Positions 10,197-23,500 of a DNA stretch of 64,000 bases are shown here, in pieces. Where the stretch lies: assembly GCF_021869535.1 (NCBI RefSeq), contig NW_026262701.1, forward strand, positions 1,999,501-2,063,500. The letters are read 5' to 3'. The position numbers were made by a program, and so were the translations under genes. The notes below the pieces were generated by a model that had not been told where the DNA came from, did no database searches, and was given only the letters and a program-made list of their open reading frames with translations. Position 1 is the stretch's first letter. Each line of letters opens with the position of its first letter. Source of the stretch: Mytilus californianus. Its lineage: Eukaryota; Mollusca; Bivalvia; Mytilida; Mytilidae.

Positions 10197-10975
10197 GTTG
10201 GTTTGGAAAAGTTATGAATAAAATTAAAGTGTACTATCTGAATTTTGTCCGAACTGCAAATTCGAGCTTTTTTCACGAAGATTATTTTAATTTTTGAATT
10301 TGACAGCAATATATCAAACTACCTAGTTACTTAGGATTCAGTAAGATAAATCTATAACTCAGTTAGCTGTATAGTTTGATTGAAATCCAAGGTAATTTAA
10401 AAAAGTTATGAAAAATGTTATAGTGTACTATCTTAATTTAATCAGAACTGCAAATTCTAGGTTTTTTGACCAAGATTATTTTAATGTTTGAATTGACAGC
10501 AATACACCAAACTGCATAAAACAACCTTGGATTTAGTAAGTTCAATGTATTACTGATATAGCTGTATAGTTTAATGTAAATCCAAGTTGGTTTGAAAAAG
10601 CTATGAATAAAATTAAAGTGTACTATCTGAATTTAGTCCGAACTTAAAGTTCAAGCTTTTTTGACAAAGATTATATTAATTTTTGAATTTGACAGCAATA
10701 TATCAAACTACCTAGTTACTTGGGATTCAGTAAGATAAATATATAGCCCAGTTAGCTGTATAGTTTGATGAAAATCCAAGGTAATTTAAAAAAGTTATTA
10801 ATAAAATTAAAGTGTACTATCTAAATTTAGTCTGAACTGCAAATTTGAGCTTTTTTGACCAAGATTATTTGACCTTTTGAATTTAACAGCAATACACCAA
10901 ACTGCATAACAACCTGGGATTTAGTAAGGTCAATGTATTACTGATGTAGCTGTATAGTTTAATGAAAATCCAAGT
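10197..10975. repeat. Four-unit ~194-bp satellite with alternating (ABAB) units
   Basis: Units end at CCAAG near 10391, 10585, 10780 and 10974. Each carries AAAGTGTACTATCT-, GACCAAGATTATTTT- and GACAGCAATA-like blocks. Units 1 and 3 share CTACCTAGTTACTT, while 2 and 4 share AACTGCATAA, so the array arose by duplication of a dimer. It lies just upstream of the TIR-BIR start. Confidence 0.85.
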
Positions 10976-11164
10976 TCGTTAGAAAAAGTTATAAATAACA
11001 TGATTTTTTATTAGTTGTTATTGGCTTGGAACTAGGTCAGTAACTGAGAGCACTCTCAGATCTGTACTTAATGTCTGTTTTTTTTATGTATTAAGTACCT
11101 GTCCACGTCCACTCTGTTGTTTGTTAGATGTATTTCTATTTGTATCCTACTGATCTGATGAGCT

Positions 11165-11560
11165 AAGCCTTTTTCAACTATTTTTTTTATAATTTGTTCT
11201 TATGTTGTATTGTTACACCACTATACCTTGTTAGGGGGAAGGTTTGGGCGCCCGCAAACATGTTTAATCCATCCATATTCTTTATGTGCCACTACCAAGT
11301 CAGGAGCAGATAATAAAGTGGTTGTCGTTTGTTGCTGTACATAATTTTTGTTTTTGGTCCATTGTTTTGTCCATAAATCAGGCTCTTAATCTGCTCGTTT
11401 GAATTGTTTTTCATTTTTCATTTCGGGGCCTTTAAATTTATAGCTGGCTATGTGGTATGGGTTTTGCTCATTGTTGAAGGCCGTACGGTGACCTATAGTA
11501 GTAAACTTCAATATCATTCAGTCTCTGGTGGCAATCACACCACATCTACTTAATTTTATA
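11165..11560 (+). repeat. Dispersed mollusc-type repeat
   Basis: Runs from AAGCCTTTTTCAACTAT through TGTTACACCACT, GTCAGGAGC, GTGGTTGTCGTTTG and TTCGGGGCCTTT to GAAGGCCGTACGGTGACC and a CACACCACATCT end. It shares the full order of blocks with 14575-14985 and, more diverged, with 12230-12660 and 53280-53725. 11561-12229 holds nothing I can identify. Confidence 0.75.
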
Positions 11561-12229
11561 ATCAGACTTTGTTGAATATTTTATTCCCATCATTGTGGAA
11601 TAAGTCAGTATTAAGAAAAGTGTAGAAATCTATTAAAATTGCTTAAAACTTGCTTAAACCCTCATTTGTTTATCATACGTTAATGTGTCTGTTCAAAGAC
11701 AAAACATCTTTAGTTATCATTTTGGTTTGTTTTTAGGGATTCTATTTTGTATATAAATGGCAGATCTGTGACGGTCTCTTAATTCACCAGAGTTTTTGAA
11801 AAGTAGTGGTCCGAAGAATTTTCAAAGGATTGACATAATTTTGGTGTTTCGCAAAATAAATAATAGTGAGGACCAGCAGATAGTTCCTATATCTGTGGAG
11901 TGAGATGCAAACACTTGTTTCGGGATGGATTTTTTTCCAACGTGCAATAATAGTACACTAAATGAAGATGGAAAATAAGGTTTAACCATTTGATAACGTA
12001 ACGGATATGGTCCGAAAATGAAGAATTTCGTACATGAAATGGTGACGTAAATCTGTCTTTCAATTTTTGGTTTTTTAATTAAAAACGACACTTTACTTAG
12101 ATAAACACTCATTACAGTATAAACATATTGTAAGAATAAAGGAGACTCGTTAATTTAAATTTACTTAAATTATAATTTAAGGAATGAAATCAGATCATGA
12201 AAAATAGGTATCAAATATATTCGTTTAGT

Positions 12230-12660
12230 ATATGTTTACTTGCTTTTGTTGATATGTCTGTTGATTGAGTTAAGCCATTTCAATTGATATCTTATAGTGT
12301 GTCTTTCTATGTTGTAATGTTACACTACTGTCTCAGGTTAGGGTAAAGGTTGGCGCCTGTTAAAACGTTTAAAACCGCTGCATTTGTTTGCACATGTCCT
12401 AAGTCAGGAACCTGTTGTTCAGTGGTTGTCGTTTCTCGTTTTTAATATAGATTAGACCGTTGGGTTTCCTGTTTTAATGATTTTACGCTAGTCATTTTGG
12501 GGCCCTTTATAGCTTGCTGTTCGGTGTGAGCCAAGGCTCTGTGTTGAAGACCGTACTTTGACCTATAATGGTTTACTTTTACATATTGTGACTTAGATGG
12601 AGAGGCGTCACATTGGCACTCATACCACATCTTCTTACATGTATCTAGAACCGTTGTAAC
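12230..12660 (+). repeat. Dispersed mollusc-type repeat, diverged subfamily
   Basis: Same block order as 11165-11560, but the end reads GACCTATAATGGTTTACTTT and CATTGGCACTCATACCACAT. This marks a second subfamily, also seen reversed at 36025-36260. Confidence 0.7.
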
Positions 12661-14570
12661 GTGTTCGCGTATACTAGAAATTCCCATTTCTAATTATAGA
12701 ATAATAAATAACCTGTTATTTCTCTATTATCAAAATTCATTAAATAAGAGGGAAGTAATAGTTTGGAAAAAAACGAATTTTAACAAAATTAAAAATGATT
12801 TTTTAATAAATAAAGAACTATCTTACCGTTTCATGCCACAAAGTATGAAGGACAAAGCCATTTTGTTTCTTTCAATGAGCATGCCCAATGTATCAATAGA
12901 ATTACTCTTGCATTAAATACTGTAACTGTATGATATATTTATAAACTTAATTTTTCCAATCAATAAAAGATAAGTAAACATTATTTTATTTCCCATTTTG
13001 ACGAATGGATTTTTTTTTAAAGTTTAAATCCGGGAAATATATCTGATGTATTGGACTTTTAAAATATAGATCTTTTACTTTTTGTGGTTTTAATAGCCAT
13101 TAGCACACCGTGAGAAAGCGACGCGTAATCAGACATATTTAAATTACATTATAGTATACAACCAAATAACATGTGTCTATAACAGCGAGACATAACGTGT
13201 ATCATTAATGATTATACATAAATTGTATTATGTTACCTGTTGGGTAATTTTTAAAATTTCCCATTTTTTGTCCTAATTCAGTCACCCATGCATAAGACGA
13301 CTGAGGATAATGACTTGACATATAATACAGACTTTTAAAACAGTATATAATATAGTTTGCTTTAGTGTGTTTATGGAGTGTTTAGTTTTTGTAAATGGGT
13401 GAGTCATATATATACATTGTTACTTACTGTATTTTCAAATGGTCTTACATTGGTCTAATATACATTTGTGATAGATTATAAAATACTGTGCCCTATAGGT
13501 TTTGCTACATGTATGTGATTGTAGCAGGTAGATTCTCGTTTTAATTCTTCGTACACAACAAAATCAAGTTTACTTGTACATTCTCCATTCCCTTCATTGT
13601 TATTCAACTAATGGAGATAAGAAAACAAAAGGAAGGTTGATAACTTTGGTAAACCAGCCACAAGTCATGTGTTGCGTTGTTTTTTTTTTTGAGTCTTGTT
13701 ACTATTTTAACAAGGAAACACGGCTCTAGTTTATTGCGCCTTTTTAACCATGTTCCTAAATTTAGGCGAAAATACCAGAGATAATCAAACTCAAAAGTCG
13801 AAAGAGAACAAACAATGCCAAAGCAGATAACAAAAAACGACAAAAAGGCTGTATAAAAAAACACAACACTATGGGCGCAAGAAATTTGGGCTAAACCATA
13901 AGCCTGACCAGGATATCATTTGGGTTCAAACTTATGCAGTCAAGTTTACATTTGGGCTAATTATTTTCTAACCTGTATAGGTAATTTACAGGTAAATTTA
14001 TCATATTTGATATGATACATACAAGATATCAAACAAAACAAAATTACAACTTACATAAAAATATGGTCATTGGGAAGCCATACTAGTTTAGAAGAAAAAG
14101 AACTTTAAGTTTTACACCATTTGATATAAATGGGCATTTTTAAAGGCTGTTAGATTTAAATTTAAGATCAGAACCAATCTTTGAGAAAAATCTATTGGAT
14201 GTACTTTTATTAATCTTAGAATAGCTGTTTTATACCTGGAATTCACGTTGTACATAGTTTAAACAATATTTGTGATATAAAGACTTGTTTTGCTTAAAAT
14301 CCCACTTTCACAACCCCGTGGTGAGCAGGAGGGAGAACACACTGTATAGCTAATAGAAGGGGTACATAATAGAGGAACATGTTATCAATAGAATGTCATT
14401 TATTACATATAAAATATAAATTTATAATCAAAATATAAATATTTTACATGTAATGTACCTTTACTTGCGATGATAAGCCCAAAATGTCGACTTTGAAATT
14501 TATCTCAAATGTCGACTTGTGATTGGTTCAAACGAAACATTTTTTAGCCCAAATTTTACACCAATTAGCC
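12661..14570. other. Gene-free AT-rich stretch
   Basis: No exon-like frames or splice-flanked homology seen. 13760-13840 contains a fragment of a repeat (ATAATCAAACTCAAAAGTCG) related to 44203-44300 and 62840-62945. The rest is unclassified. Confidence 0.5.
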
Positions 14571-14574
14571 CAAA

Positions 14575-14985
14575 CGTGCTTAGCCTCTTTCAACTGATTT
14601 TTATAGTGCGTTCTTATGTTGTACTGTTACACCACTGTCCCAGGTTAGGGGAGGGTTGGGATCCCGCTATTATGTTTAACCCCGCCACATTCTGTATGTA
14701 TGTGCCTGTCCCAAGTCAGGAGCCTGTAATTCAGTGGTTGTCGTTTGTTTATGTGTTACATATTTGTTTTTCGTTCATTTTTTGTACATAAATTAGGCCG
14801 TTAGTTTTCTCGTTTGAATTGTTTTACATTGTCATTTCGGGGCCTTTTATAGCTGACTGTGCGGTATGGGCTTTGTTCATTGTTGAAGGCCGTACGGTGA
14901 CCTATAGTTGTTAATTTCTGTGTCATTTGGTCTCTTGTGGAGAGTTGTCTCATTGGCAATCATACCACATCCTCTTTTTTTATAT
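14575..14985 (+). repeat. Dispersed mollusc-type repeat
   Basis: Closest relative in the window of 11165-11560, with the complete end GTTGAAGGCCGTACGGTGAC and TCATTGGCAATCATACCACA. 14986-15660 after it is AT-rich without recognisable features. Confidence 0.75.
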
Positions 14986-15666
14986 ATCTCGCAAAACTAA
15001 AGACTGAGCAACACGAATCCCACCTAAATGACCAATCAGCTATATACTTTACTGACTACACAATCAATATAAGCCTACCGATTTTTTTTCTAATAGCCTA
15101 ACTTATATTGTGATTATATTCATAACTACTCTCCATGAATGGAGAAAAAACTCAGAAAAAAATGAAATAATTCGGAAACATGGTTCAATGTAGAGACAGG
15201 TAAAGTGTTAAACCAAAAAGAAAGGCTATGATAAAATTTATAAATGTTAATACAAAACTGATAGACGTGCATTCTATCATAATTAGGCAAAATAATCAAA
15301 CAAGAAAGGTCGCTTTTTGCATTTGCCATCAGTTTCTATATGTTTAGGGGTAGCTCATTTATTTCTAAGAGAATTTGAATTCCATGGCTGTCAATAGTGA
15401 AAATTTTATTTTACTTTGACAGAACTATGCCCGTATATATACGAATCAAAAGTTATCTTATAAAGCCACCATTTAGTCAGGACTTTGATCAAGTTTTAAG
15501 ATGTGTTCACTGAAATAAATGCTTCTATAAATACGAATAAAAAGTCATGTTATCTATCAAAAAAAGTATCATATTAATATAACGTCATTATAAAGTCAGG
15601 ACTTTTAAGTGACCACGTTTGAATATTTGTGTCTGTATGAAGTGGGAGATTATTGAAGAAGTAAAT

Positions 15667-16262
15667 AAAATTGAGAATGGAAATGGGGAATGTGTCAAAG
15701 AGACAACAACCCGACCACAGAACAGACAACAGCAGAAGGCCACCAACAGGTCTTCAATGCAGCGAGAAATTCCCGCACCCGGAGGCGTCCTTCAGCTGGC
15801 CCCTAAACAAATGTATATACTAGTTCAGTGATAATGAACGCCATACTAAACTCCAAATTGTACAGAAGAAACTAAAATTAAAAATAATACAAGACTAACA
15901 AAGGCTAGAGGCTCCTGACTTGGGACAGGCGCAAAAATGCGGCGGGGTTAAACATGTTTATGAGATCTCAACCCTCCCCCTATACCTCTAGCCAATGTAG
16001 AAAAGTAAACGCATAACAATACGCACATTAAAATTCAGTTCAAGAGAAGTCCGAGTCTGATGTCAGAAGATGTAACCAAAGAAAATAAACAAAATGACAA
16101 TAATACATAAATAACAACAGACTACTAGCAGTTAACTGACATGCCAGCTCCAGACTTCAATTAAACTGATTGAAAGATTATGTCTTCATTAAAGGAATAT
16201 CAGGCACAATCCTTCCCGTTAGGGGTTTAGTATCATACCATCATAACATATATGAGAAATTT
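15667..16262 (-). mobile_element. 5'-truncated Naiad-type element (3' UTR only) with SECIS-like core
   Basis: On the minus strand this is nearly identical to 35330-35925 of the main element, from just upstream of the SECIS-like fold to the AATTTTATT end. The SECIS-like core is unchanged (plus strand about 16205-16250, containing GTTAGGGGTTTAGTATCAT). No coding sequence remains. Confidence 0.85.
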
Positions 16263-16429
16263 GTTTTGCAGCAATGTTCTGGCAAAAAATCATTCCCCGT
16301 TTTCTCAAAGCTGTGCAAGAAACAGTATTGTAAAACAGAATGAAATATCAACCTAACAGCACGTATGAATAAAAGGAGTATTCATTTAAAGAAAAAAATT
16401 GAAAGCATGTTTGTCTTGCTTGCAATAAG

Positions 16430-16535
16430 AAAAATTATGATTGCCAATAGGACAACTATCCACCAAAGTTTAAATAACGTGGATGTAAGCAATTATATGC
16501 AACCGTACGGCCTTCAACAATGAGAAATAGTCAAT
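16430..16535 (-). repeat. Dispersed repeat fragment
   Basis: ATTATGATTGCCAATAGGAC and ACCGTACGGCCTTCAACAAT are the reverse of the 3' end of the 14575-14985 family. Confidence 0.6.
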
Positions 16536-17090
16536 GTCTACATTGTTGAGCAGCGGTTCATCAGTAATATAAAAAAATCACTGCAGAATATATAAATGCT
16601 TCTCTTTGATCAAATCTATTTTTAAGTACTTGTATGTTAACATGAATATTGATGTTATGGGGTGGGACTAATCTGTGCATTCACCATATATGAAGCTCCA
16701 TAAAGGGAGGGGGATATCCCTCCTTAATCCACCACGGAGTTTCATCGTTTGTATCTCAACCAATTACCCATTTAATGTAACTATGGTTGTGTAAATAAAT
16801 GTTGTCTGTTGTATTTCATGTGACTAGAAAAAAAGATAGTTTGCTAATGCATCAGCAGCTTTTGTCGTCATTTTCCCAACAAATGTGTCATAAAATAAGC
16901 GGGAGTAAAAGAAATTGTTGAGACATATATTTTCCACTCTATGACTAGAAAAATAAATTCACCAAAGTTTTGAAATATATTTACAGATCTGTAATAAAAA
17001 AAATCTATAGTCAGTACAGAATTGCAAGTATCTCTTTTCTTCAGTTACAGAACCTCACCGGTATAATTTGAACTAAAACAAATCATAATC

Positions 17091-17511
17091 ATGACCAAGA
17101 AAAAGAAACAAAACAATGGAACAATGAAAGGACAGGTAAACAAAGGAATGGACACGTCCAGTGTGTTCACGATCGAATCGAGTGCATCCAATTGGCGCGA
17201 GTCAAGAGAAACACTCACAACAGATACGCACACGCCAGTTCAAATGTCTCGAAGAAATTCTTTTTCATCCGCAATGGAGAGTGGCAGTATATTTTCTGGA
17301 AGTATTGGGTCCGTGCCATCAAAGGCGAGTGCATTATCTACGGACGCATTGTTATTGAAGCAGAAAACATCTTCAGAGGATATCGAAGGACAATCTACCG
17401 AACGCGAGTCGTGGGATAATAAAGTGCAATATCTCTTAGCCGTTGTCGGGTTTGCAGTTGGACTTGGAAATGTCTGGAGATTTCCTTACCTAGCACAGAA
17501 AAATGGTGGAG
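17091..17511 (+). CDS. SLC6 gene exon 1
   Basis: Start ATG at 17091; encodes the long N-terminal tail and TM1 (residues ~112-132, [13 protein letters not shown]). Donor GTAAGC at 17512 after the first base of a glycine codon (phase 1). Confidence 0.9.
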
Positions 17512-20500
17512 GTAAGCGAGGCTTCATCAATTGTCTGTTAGGAAGGGGTATCTCTATGTGTGGTGTCACTGAATACAAGTTCCATTATGATAATTGTTTA
17601 AATGAAATTATCTATATTACAATATTAGTTGATAAAGGGTAAATAATATTTATTCCATTGATCCAGAGAATTTTCTGTTAATATAAAAAAAAAGATATGG
17701 TATGATTGCCAATGAAACAACTCTCCACAAGAGACCAAATAGCACAGAAATTAACAGCTATAGATCACCGTACGGTTTTCAACAACTAGCAAAGCCAATG
17801 CCACAAGACAGGTACTCACAAACGTTGACAGTGGTACTGTTTCTCCTTTTTGAAGATCATAATTATCAACATGGTAGTCCTATGACCTCGGGAGCAATAT
17901 TTTCTTTGTCTGTTTGTTTTCTGATATTTGTATTTACTTTTTGCTGTTTTTAATATCAATGCCAATTGATACAAAATTAAACTATCAGCACAAAAACGTT
18001 AAAAAATGGAATAAAAATGCGAAGTCATATGTTATATGACTAATTTGATGGGTGTGTCTAACCTGTAAAACATGTAAAATATATGCTTATAAAACTTATC
18101 TTCTCAGAGAAGTTACAAAGTATACTATTTTATATCACATGAGTGGTTTATAATAACTAGTTTTGGCAATTAATTTACAATGCTAAACATCTGAAAGGAG
18201 AAATTGTGATAAGGCAAATTTTTAGAGACCTGAAAAAAGTATTTTGAATCTATCAAATAACATCCTTCATGTGTTCAAAAGAAAGTCGATAAGATTTCAG
18301 TATCCACACTTTTCAATTATATCTTATTTATATATTTTCTGTTGTTCAATGATTTAACACAACACTGTCAAAATCATTTTGAAATTTTTCAATAATATTT
18401 AAAATGAGCACACAGCCTTAACAAAAAAAAAAACCCATCATCTTTGCTTTGCAAAATATGTCTTATAAAAATGAATACAAACTCGTTCTTGGTAAGATAT
18501 TTTTATAAATTTTGAAGAAAAACTATGAACAGATATATTGTGGATGGGTATTTGAGAAAAATAGCAGCCGAGAGAGAGTAAAACATTCTGAGTCGCTAAG
18601 CTCGTGAACATGATCTATTTGTCAATTTCAAAGAAGACAAAAAGAGATTCGAAATTTCATTCCAGTATTCTCTCGCCTAGCATACAACACTATCAGCAGT
18701 CTACACCAGAATCTTTTCCAACTTCTAGTCTCGAAGATTCCGACAATTCTTTCTAGGGCATCGGACTAGTGGTTTATAGAGTAGACTGCTATAAGGATGT
18801 CAAAATAGCAACAATAGCTGTAGTTAATAAAGCGGACAAATTATCAAGCGTCTATGTGAATGATAAAAATTCGAAACACCGCGACACAGAAGGTTAAAAG
18901 GAGAAACTTTAAAAAAATTGTGCAAATATCCCGGCGGGAGTGAATTATGAACGCAATTAATCTGAAATATTTTCCCGAATAATATACATGAATAAATAAA
19001 TCAAAAGGTTTGCATTTGATATGAATCGCTACTCCTTCATTTTTTAGTTGCACCATGATAGCACATTTCCACATACGGAACAGAGGAAAAATACCAGTGT
19101 CATTTTATGGTGAACGTAATGGTGCAGGACATAATTATGAAATATATGCCACTGAACATCCAACAATTTTACATATCATTAGTTCTGTTTATTTTTAAGA
19201 AAGTATACAATTTTGAAAATTTTGAGTTATATTTATGCCTTCTACGTTTGAAAAATATTAGGTAATTTTAAACTATTACCTTTTAATTACAGGTGCTTTT
19301 CTTATTCCATACGTCATAATGTTAGCAATCGAAGGTATTCCTTTGTTTTACCTTGAACTTGCAGTAGGTCAAAGGTTACGGAAAGGAGCCATAGGAGCAT
19401 GGAATGAAGTTAGTCCCTTTTTAGGCGGGATTGGAATAGCTTGCTGTTTTGTCTCGTTTTGGGTAGCGTTATACTATAACACTATTATTGCATGGTGTCT
19501 GTATTATTTAGTGCTGAGTTTTCGAGCTACCTTACCGTGGGCAGCATGTCCAGATCCGGTACCAAAAGAGTGCAATGTAAGTATGGTACAGATATACATT
19601 ATTGTGAGGGGCCAGCTGAAGCTCGCCTCCGGGTGCGAGATGTTCTCGCTACGTTAAAAACCCATCGATTGCGATTTCTTATGTTTTGTCTGGTTGTTGT
19701 CTCCTTGGTACATTCCCCATTTCCATTTTCAATTCTATACTGTATTAAATGCATCCTTTTCATTTTGTTCCTGACAGCTAGATGCTACCCCGAGTGTACG
19801 AGGTGGTTCAAACGCCAATAAGTAGTAACAATCCTGAACAATGCTCATTGTAAACATACCAACAAAATCCAAGTAGATATTAGGAAATTAAAATGATTTT
19901 CAAGATGCATTTACTGTTGAGGTGTTAATATAAATGAAAAGAATAATTTCATAAGCAAGATTTGCTTTATTGCGTTTTTGAATCGACTTCGCCCAGAATT
20001 TTTATGTACTAACATTTAGTTGCGTGATGATTAATGAATAGAATAAAAGAATAAAAGTTAATATTGGATATACGAAAATGAAATCACCCCACCCCACCAC
20101 CTTAACAAATTCTGTTGGCTTGCATCAAATGAATTCAAAGCTGAAATTACACAACGTGTAATTTCAACTTTAAATCGCATTGTTTCACTTTAGCATACAT
20201 TGTAGACATCTGTTAAAGGGACTTGGAGGATAAACCATACACAAACTTCACACAAGTTCCAACCGACTGTAAATATAAACACCATCAAAAGGATCCAACT
20301 TAACTTGAATATTAAAACATAACTAAATATGAATTTGTATACATTAATAAAACCGTCTGATCCTGTCGATATTATTTTGGAATTGCACAATGTATTGCTT
20401 TTCTCTGACTGTTTATGACCTCCTTAACCTAAATCCGTTGGATGTTTTCTGGTTTATATTGAAGTCTCCCTCTGGATGAATATGATTTTGTTTATTGGTA

Positions 20501-23500
20501 GTTATTGGCTTTGATGTAGCTTTCTGTAACTTCGGTTTCTCCTATTTAAAGCGGTACTTTGCGTCTCTTTTCTGTTTTTTTTTAAATATTTCATTTCAAA
20601 AATTTCTAAGAAGGGCATTCTAAACCGGAAGCTTATCAAAAAACCCTTTCTTTTACGATTTTGCATTTACTCTAGCACAATTTAACGGCACAATAGAAAT
20701 ACAGGAAACAGCCTTACGCTATATCCTTTCTTTTCATTATATTGTATTAATTTATGAGACACACTTGAAAAAAAACCAAAAGCGAACTTTATTGCTGTTC
20801 ATTATCTCAAAACCACAGTGGGTCCTTCAACATGAAACAAACGTTCGCACCTGACTAAGCTCCAGACAACCTTGGCACCGGCTTGAGCGGAAGTCTTAAT
20901 GAAGATGCATGTATATTCAAGGTTTTAGATATGGTTTAAATTTTCCATATATTTTATTTCCTGTTTCAGTTCTTTTCTGTGGCTTTTTGTTCGTCAGTTT
21001 TTGATTTAGACTTTTAAAGATCTATCAATGCAATTTGCAAAATTAAAGTTGACCCTGATCTCCGTTTTACAGATGAGCAGTCCGACAACTTATTTCTGGT
21101 ACAGAAAGACTTTAGATATTTCGTCATCAGTAGAAGAAACTGGTAACCTGAACTGGTGGATACTGGTTTCTCTATTTGTAGCTTGGCTCATTGTGTTCCT
21201 ATGTATGATTAAAGGAATTGCATCTTCCGGTAAAGTAAGTCACCACTGAAATATAAGTTTTACCAAGACTGGACGAAGATTTTAGTTAAATAAATACAAA
21301 GACCATTCTTCTTTTGTATTTTCCATCTGAGATTTTAAATTGTAAACCTTTCGAACATTTCGTTCTTTTTATTTTTGAATTGTTTGGAAGTCTTATCTGG
21401 CAAATAAAGGCAACAGTAGTATACCGCTGTTCGAAACTCATAAATCGATAGAGATAAAAACAAATCCGGGTTACAAACTAAAACTGAGGGAAACGCATCA
21501 AATATGAGAGGAGAACAACGACACAACAAAAACACAACATTAAAATGTAACACACACAGAAACGAACTATAATATAATAATAATACTATAATTTATACAA
21601 TACTTTATTAACTCATCTTTACTTTTTCCTAGGTTGTGTATGTCACTGCAACATTTCCATATTTGGTTTTGATCATTTTCTTCTTCCGGGGAGTTACTTT
21701 AGAAGGATTTCAGCATGGACTAGAATATTTCTTTGTGCCGGATGTAAGTATTTACACAGATATTGCTGTACAGACGAAAGTATTGCGTTGTACTGGCTGT
21801 ATTTCGAAGTATCATAAGAGATTCATATGCTGTCTTTACCATGTGTTTGTTCTTGTTGTTAATAAAATCAAGGATTTGTATAGTAAGAAGGATTGGAAAC
21901 TCGTGGACTTAAAATTTTAAGGAAAACAAAAAGGACGCCATTTAACATCCTATGTTCAGACGTAATTAAATGTATATCAATATTCCGTCTACATTCTGAA
22001 AACAATGTTTATATGAATAAACCATTACTTCAAGCAAGTTAACAAAAATACACTACATTACTATTCTTTATATGCAAAATTTATTTTTGGGAACTAAATC
22101 AAATCAAATCAAATATTTTATTGGATAAATGACATAATATATGTGACATTGCGTAATCCAGGTGTACAACATATACAACATGACAAATAAAGATGCTAAG
22201 TTTTTACGTAAAACATGTTAACCTTGGAAAATAAAATAAAATGCGTTCAGTATATTGTTGTAAGTCTTTTGGTTGTTTTTTTTTGGCATGGCGTTGTCAG
22301 TATGTTTTTCTTCTTATGAGTTTGAATGTCCCTTTTTGGGGTATATGTTGTATGTACGAATTCCCACCAAGTCTAAATACTTCAATTGGAGACCCTATTA
22401 AAAGGCGCAGAGGCAGAGAAGATATTTTCCTTTCAAAGGACGACAATACTATGTTTATGTAAACTATAATCAATATGGTGTTTAGTCCTTCAGTCACCTA
22501 TGGCTTCACTCCTCAAATACCACTTTAAATGTTCTGAAATACGCCACGGATTAATATTTATTTATAAACATTATGCTAAGTATCCTTTTCAAGCGTATGT
22601 ACAAAAAGTGAACCTTATTTATACGGTTTAGAAACAATTTTACATACAGCGTTTTCATCTTTTATTGTAGTTTTCTAGATTAGGAGATCCACAAGTATGG
22701 TTAGAAGCAGCCACACAAATTTTCTTCTCATTAGGATTAGCCTTTGGTGGACTGATCGCCTTCTCCTCCTATATGCCAGTGAGAAACAACTGTTATGTTG
22801 ACGCCATCTTGGTTTCTGTTATTAACTGCGGAACATCTGTTTTTGCTGGAATCGTCATATTTTCTATATTAGGTAGTTGTGATTCATTTTTTTGTGCTTA
22901 ATTTTATATTCAAAACTAGTTAATTATGTTGATTTCTATTACAGTTTATCAATGTGTACATTTCGTGTTCACCAGGAATATTTAATTTTTTCAATAGTAA
23001 TGATCTCAAAATTCACAATGAATTAAAAAAAAATGTCCGAAATATTTGTTTACACCTGAAACATGTTAGATTATAAATTTTGTATTTCCTCGCATAGTTA
23101 TTAACTGCGGGGCATGTGTTTTTGTTGGAATCGTCATTTTTTTTGATATTTTGTTGTTATTAACTGCAGAACATCTGTTTTCGTCATATCTTTTATACCA
23201 AGTAGTTTTAATAGACACCACTGCGGGATTTGTCCAAATATGCGTAATTAAAAAAGAAAAAAATAATAACAGGATGAACATTGATTATCAAAACCAAAAT
23301 TTTGTAGGAAGTAATTATGGTCCATTGAGAAAAGAGTTGTGTATACTAGTTTACCCCTGTCCGTCCGAAAAAATTACAGCTTCCTGAGATTCGGTAAGCT
23401 TTCAGCATTTTTCTACCGTGTGATGCATTATAACGTTCAAAATTCATCAACTTCATTTCCACCGAAATTTAGAAATTATTACGATGAATTGATTATTGAA

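Noticed and set aside
14519-14791. 90-codon frame
   Set aside because: Covers the start of a dispersed repeat (14575-14985); equivalent frames in other copies are interrupted.
18694-18791. AGCAGTCTAC / GTAGACTGCT inverted ends as a small transposon
   Set aside because: Only 10-bp ends, no target duplication and no second copy in the window.
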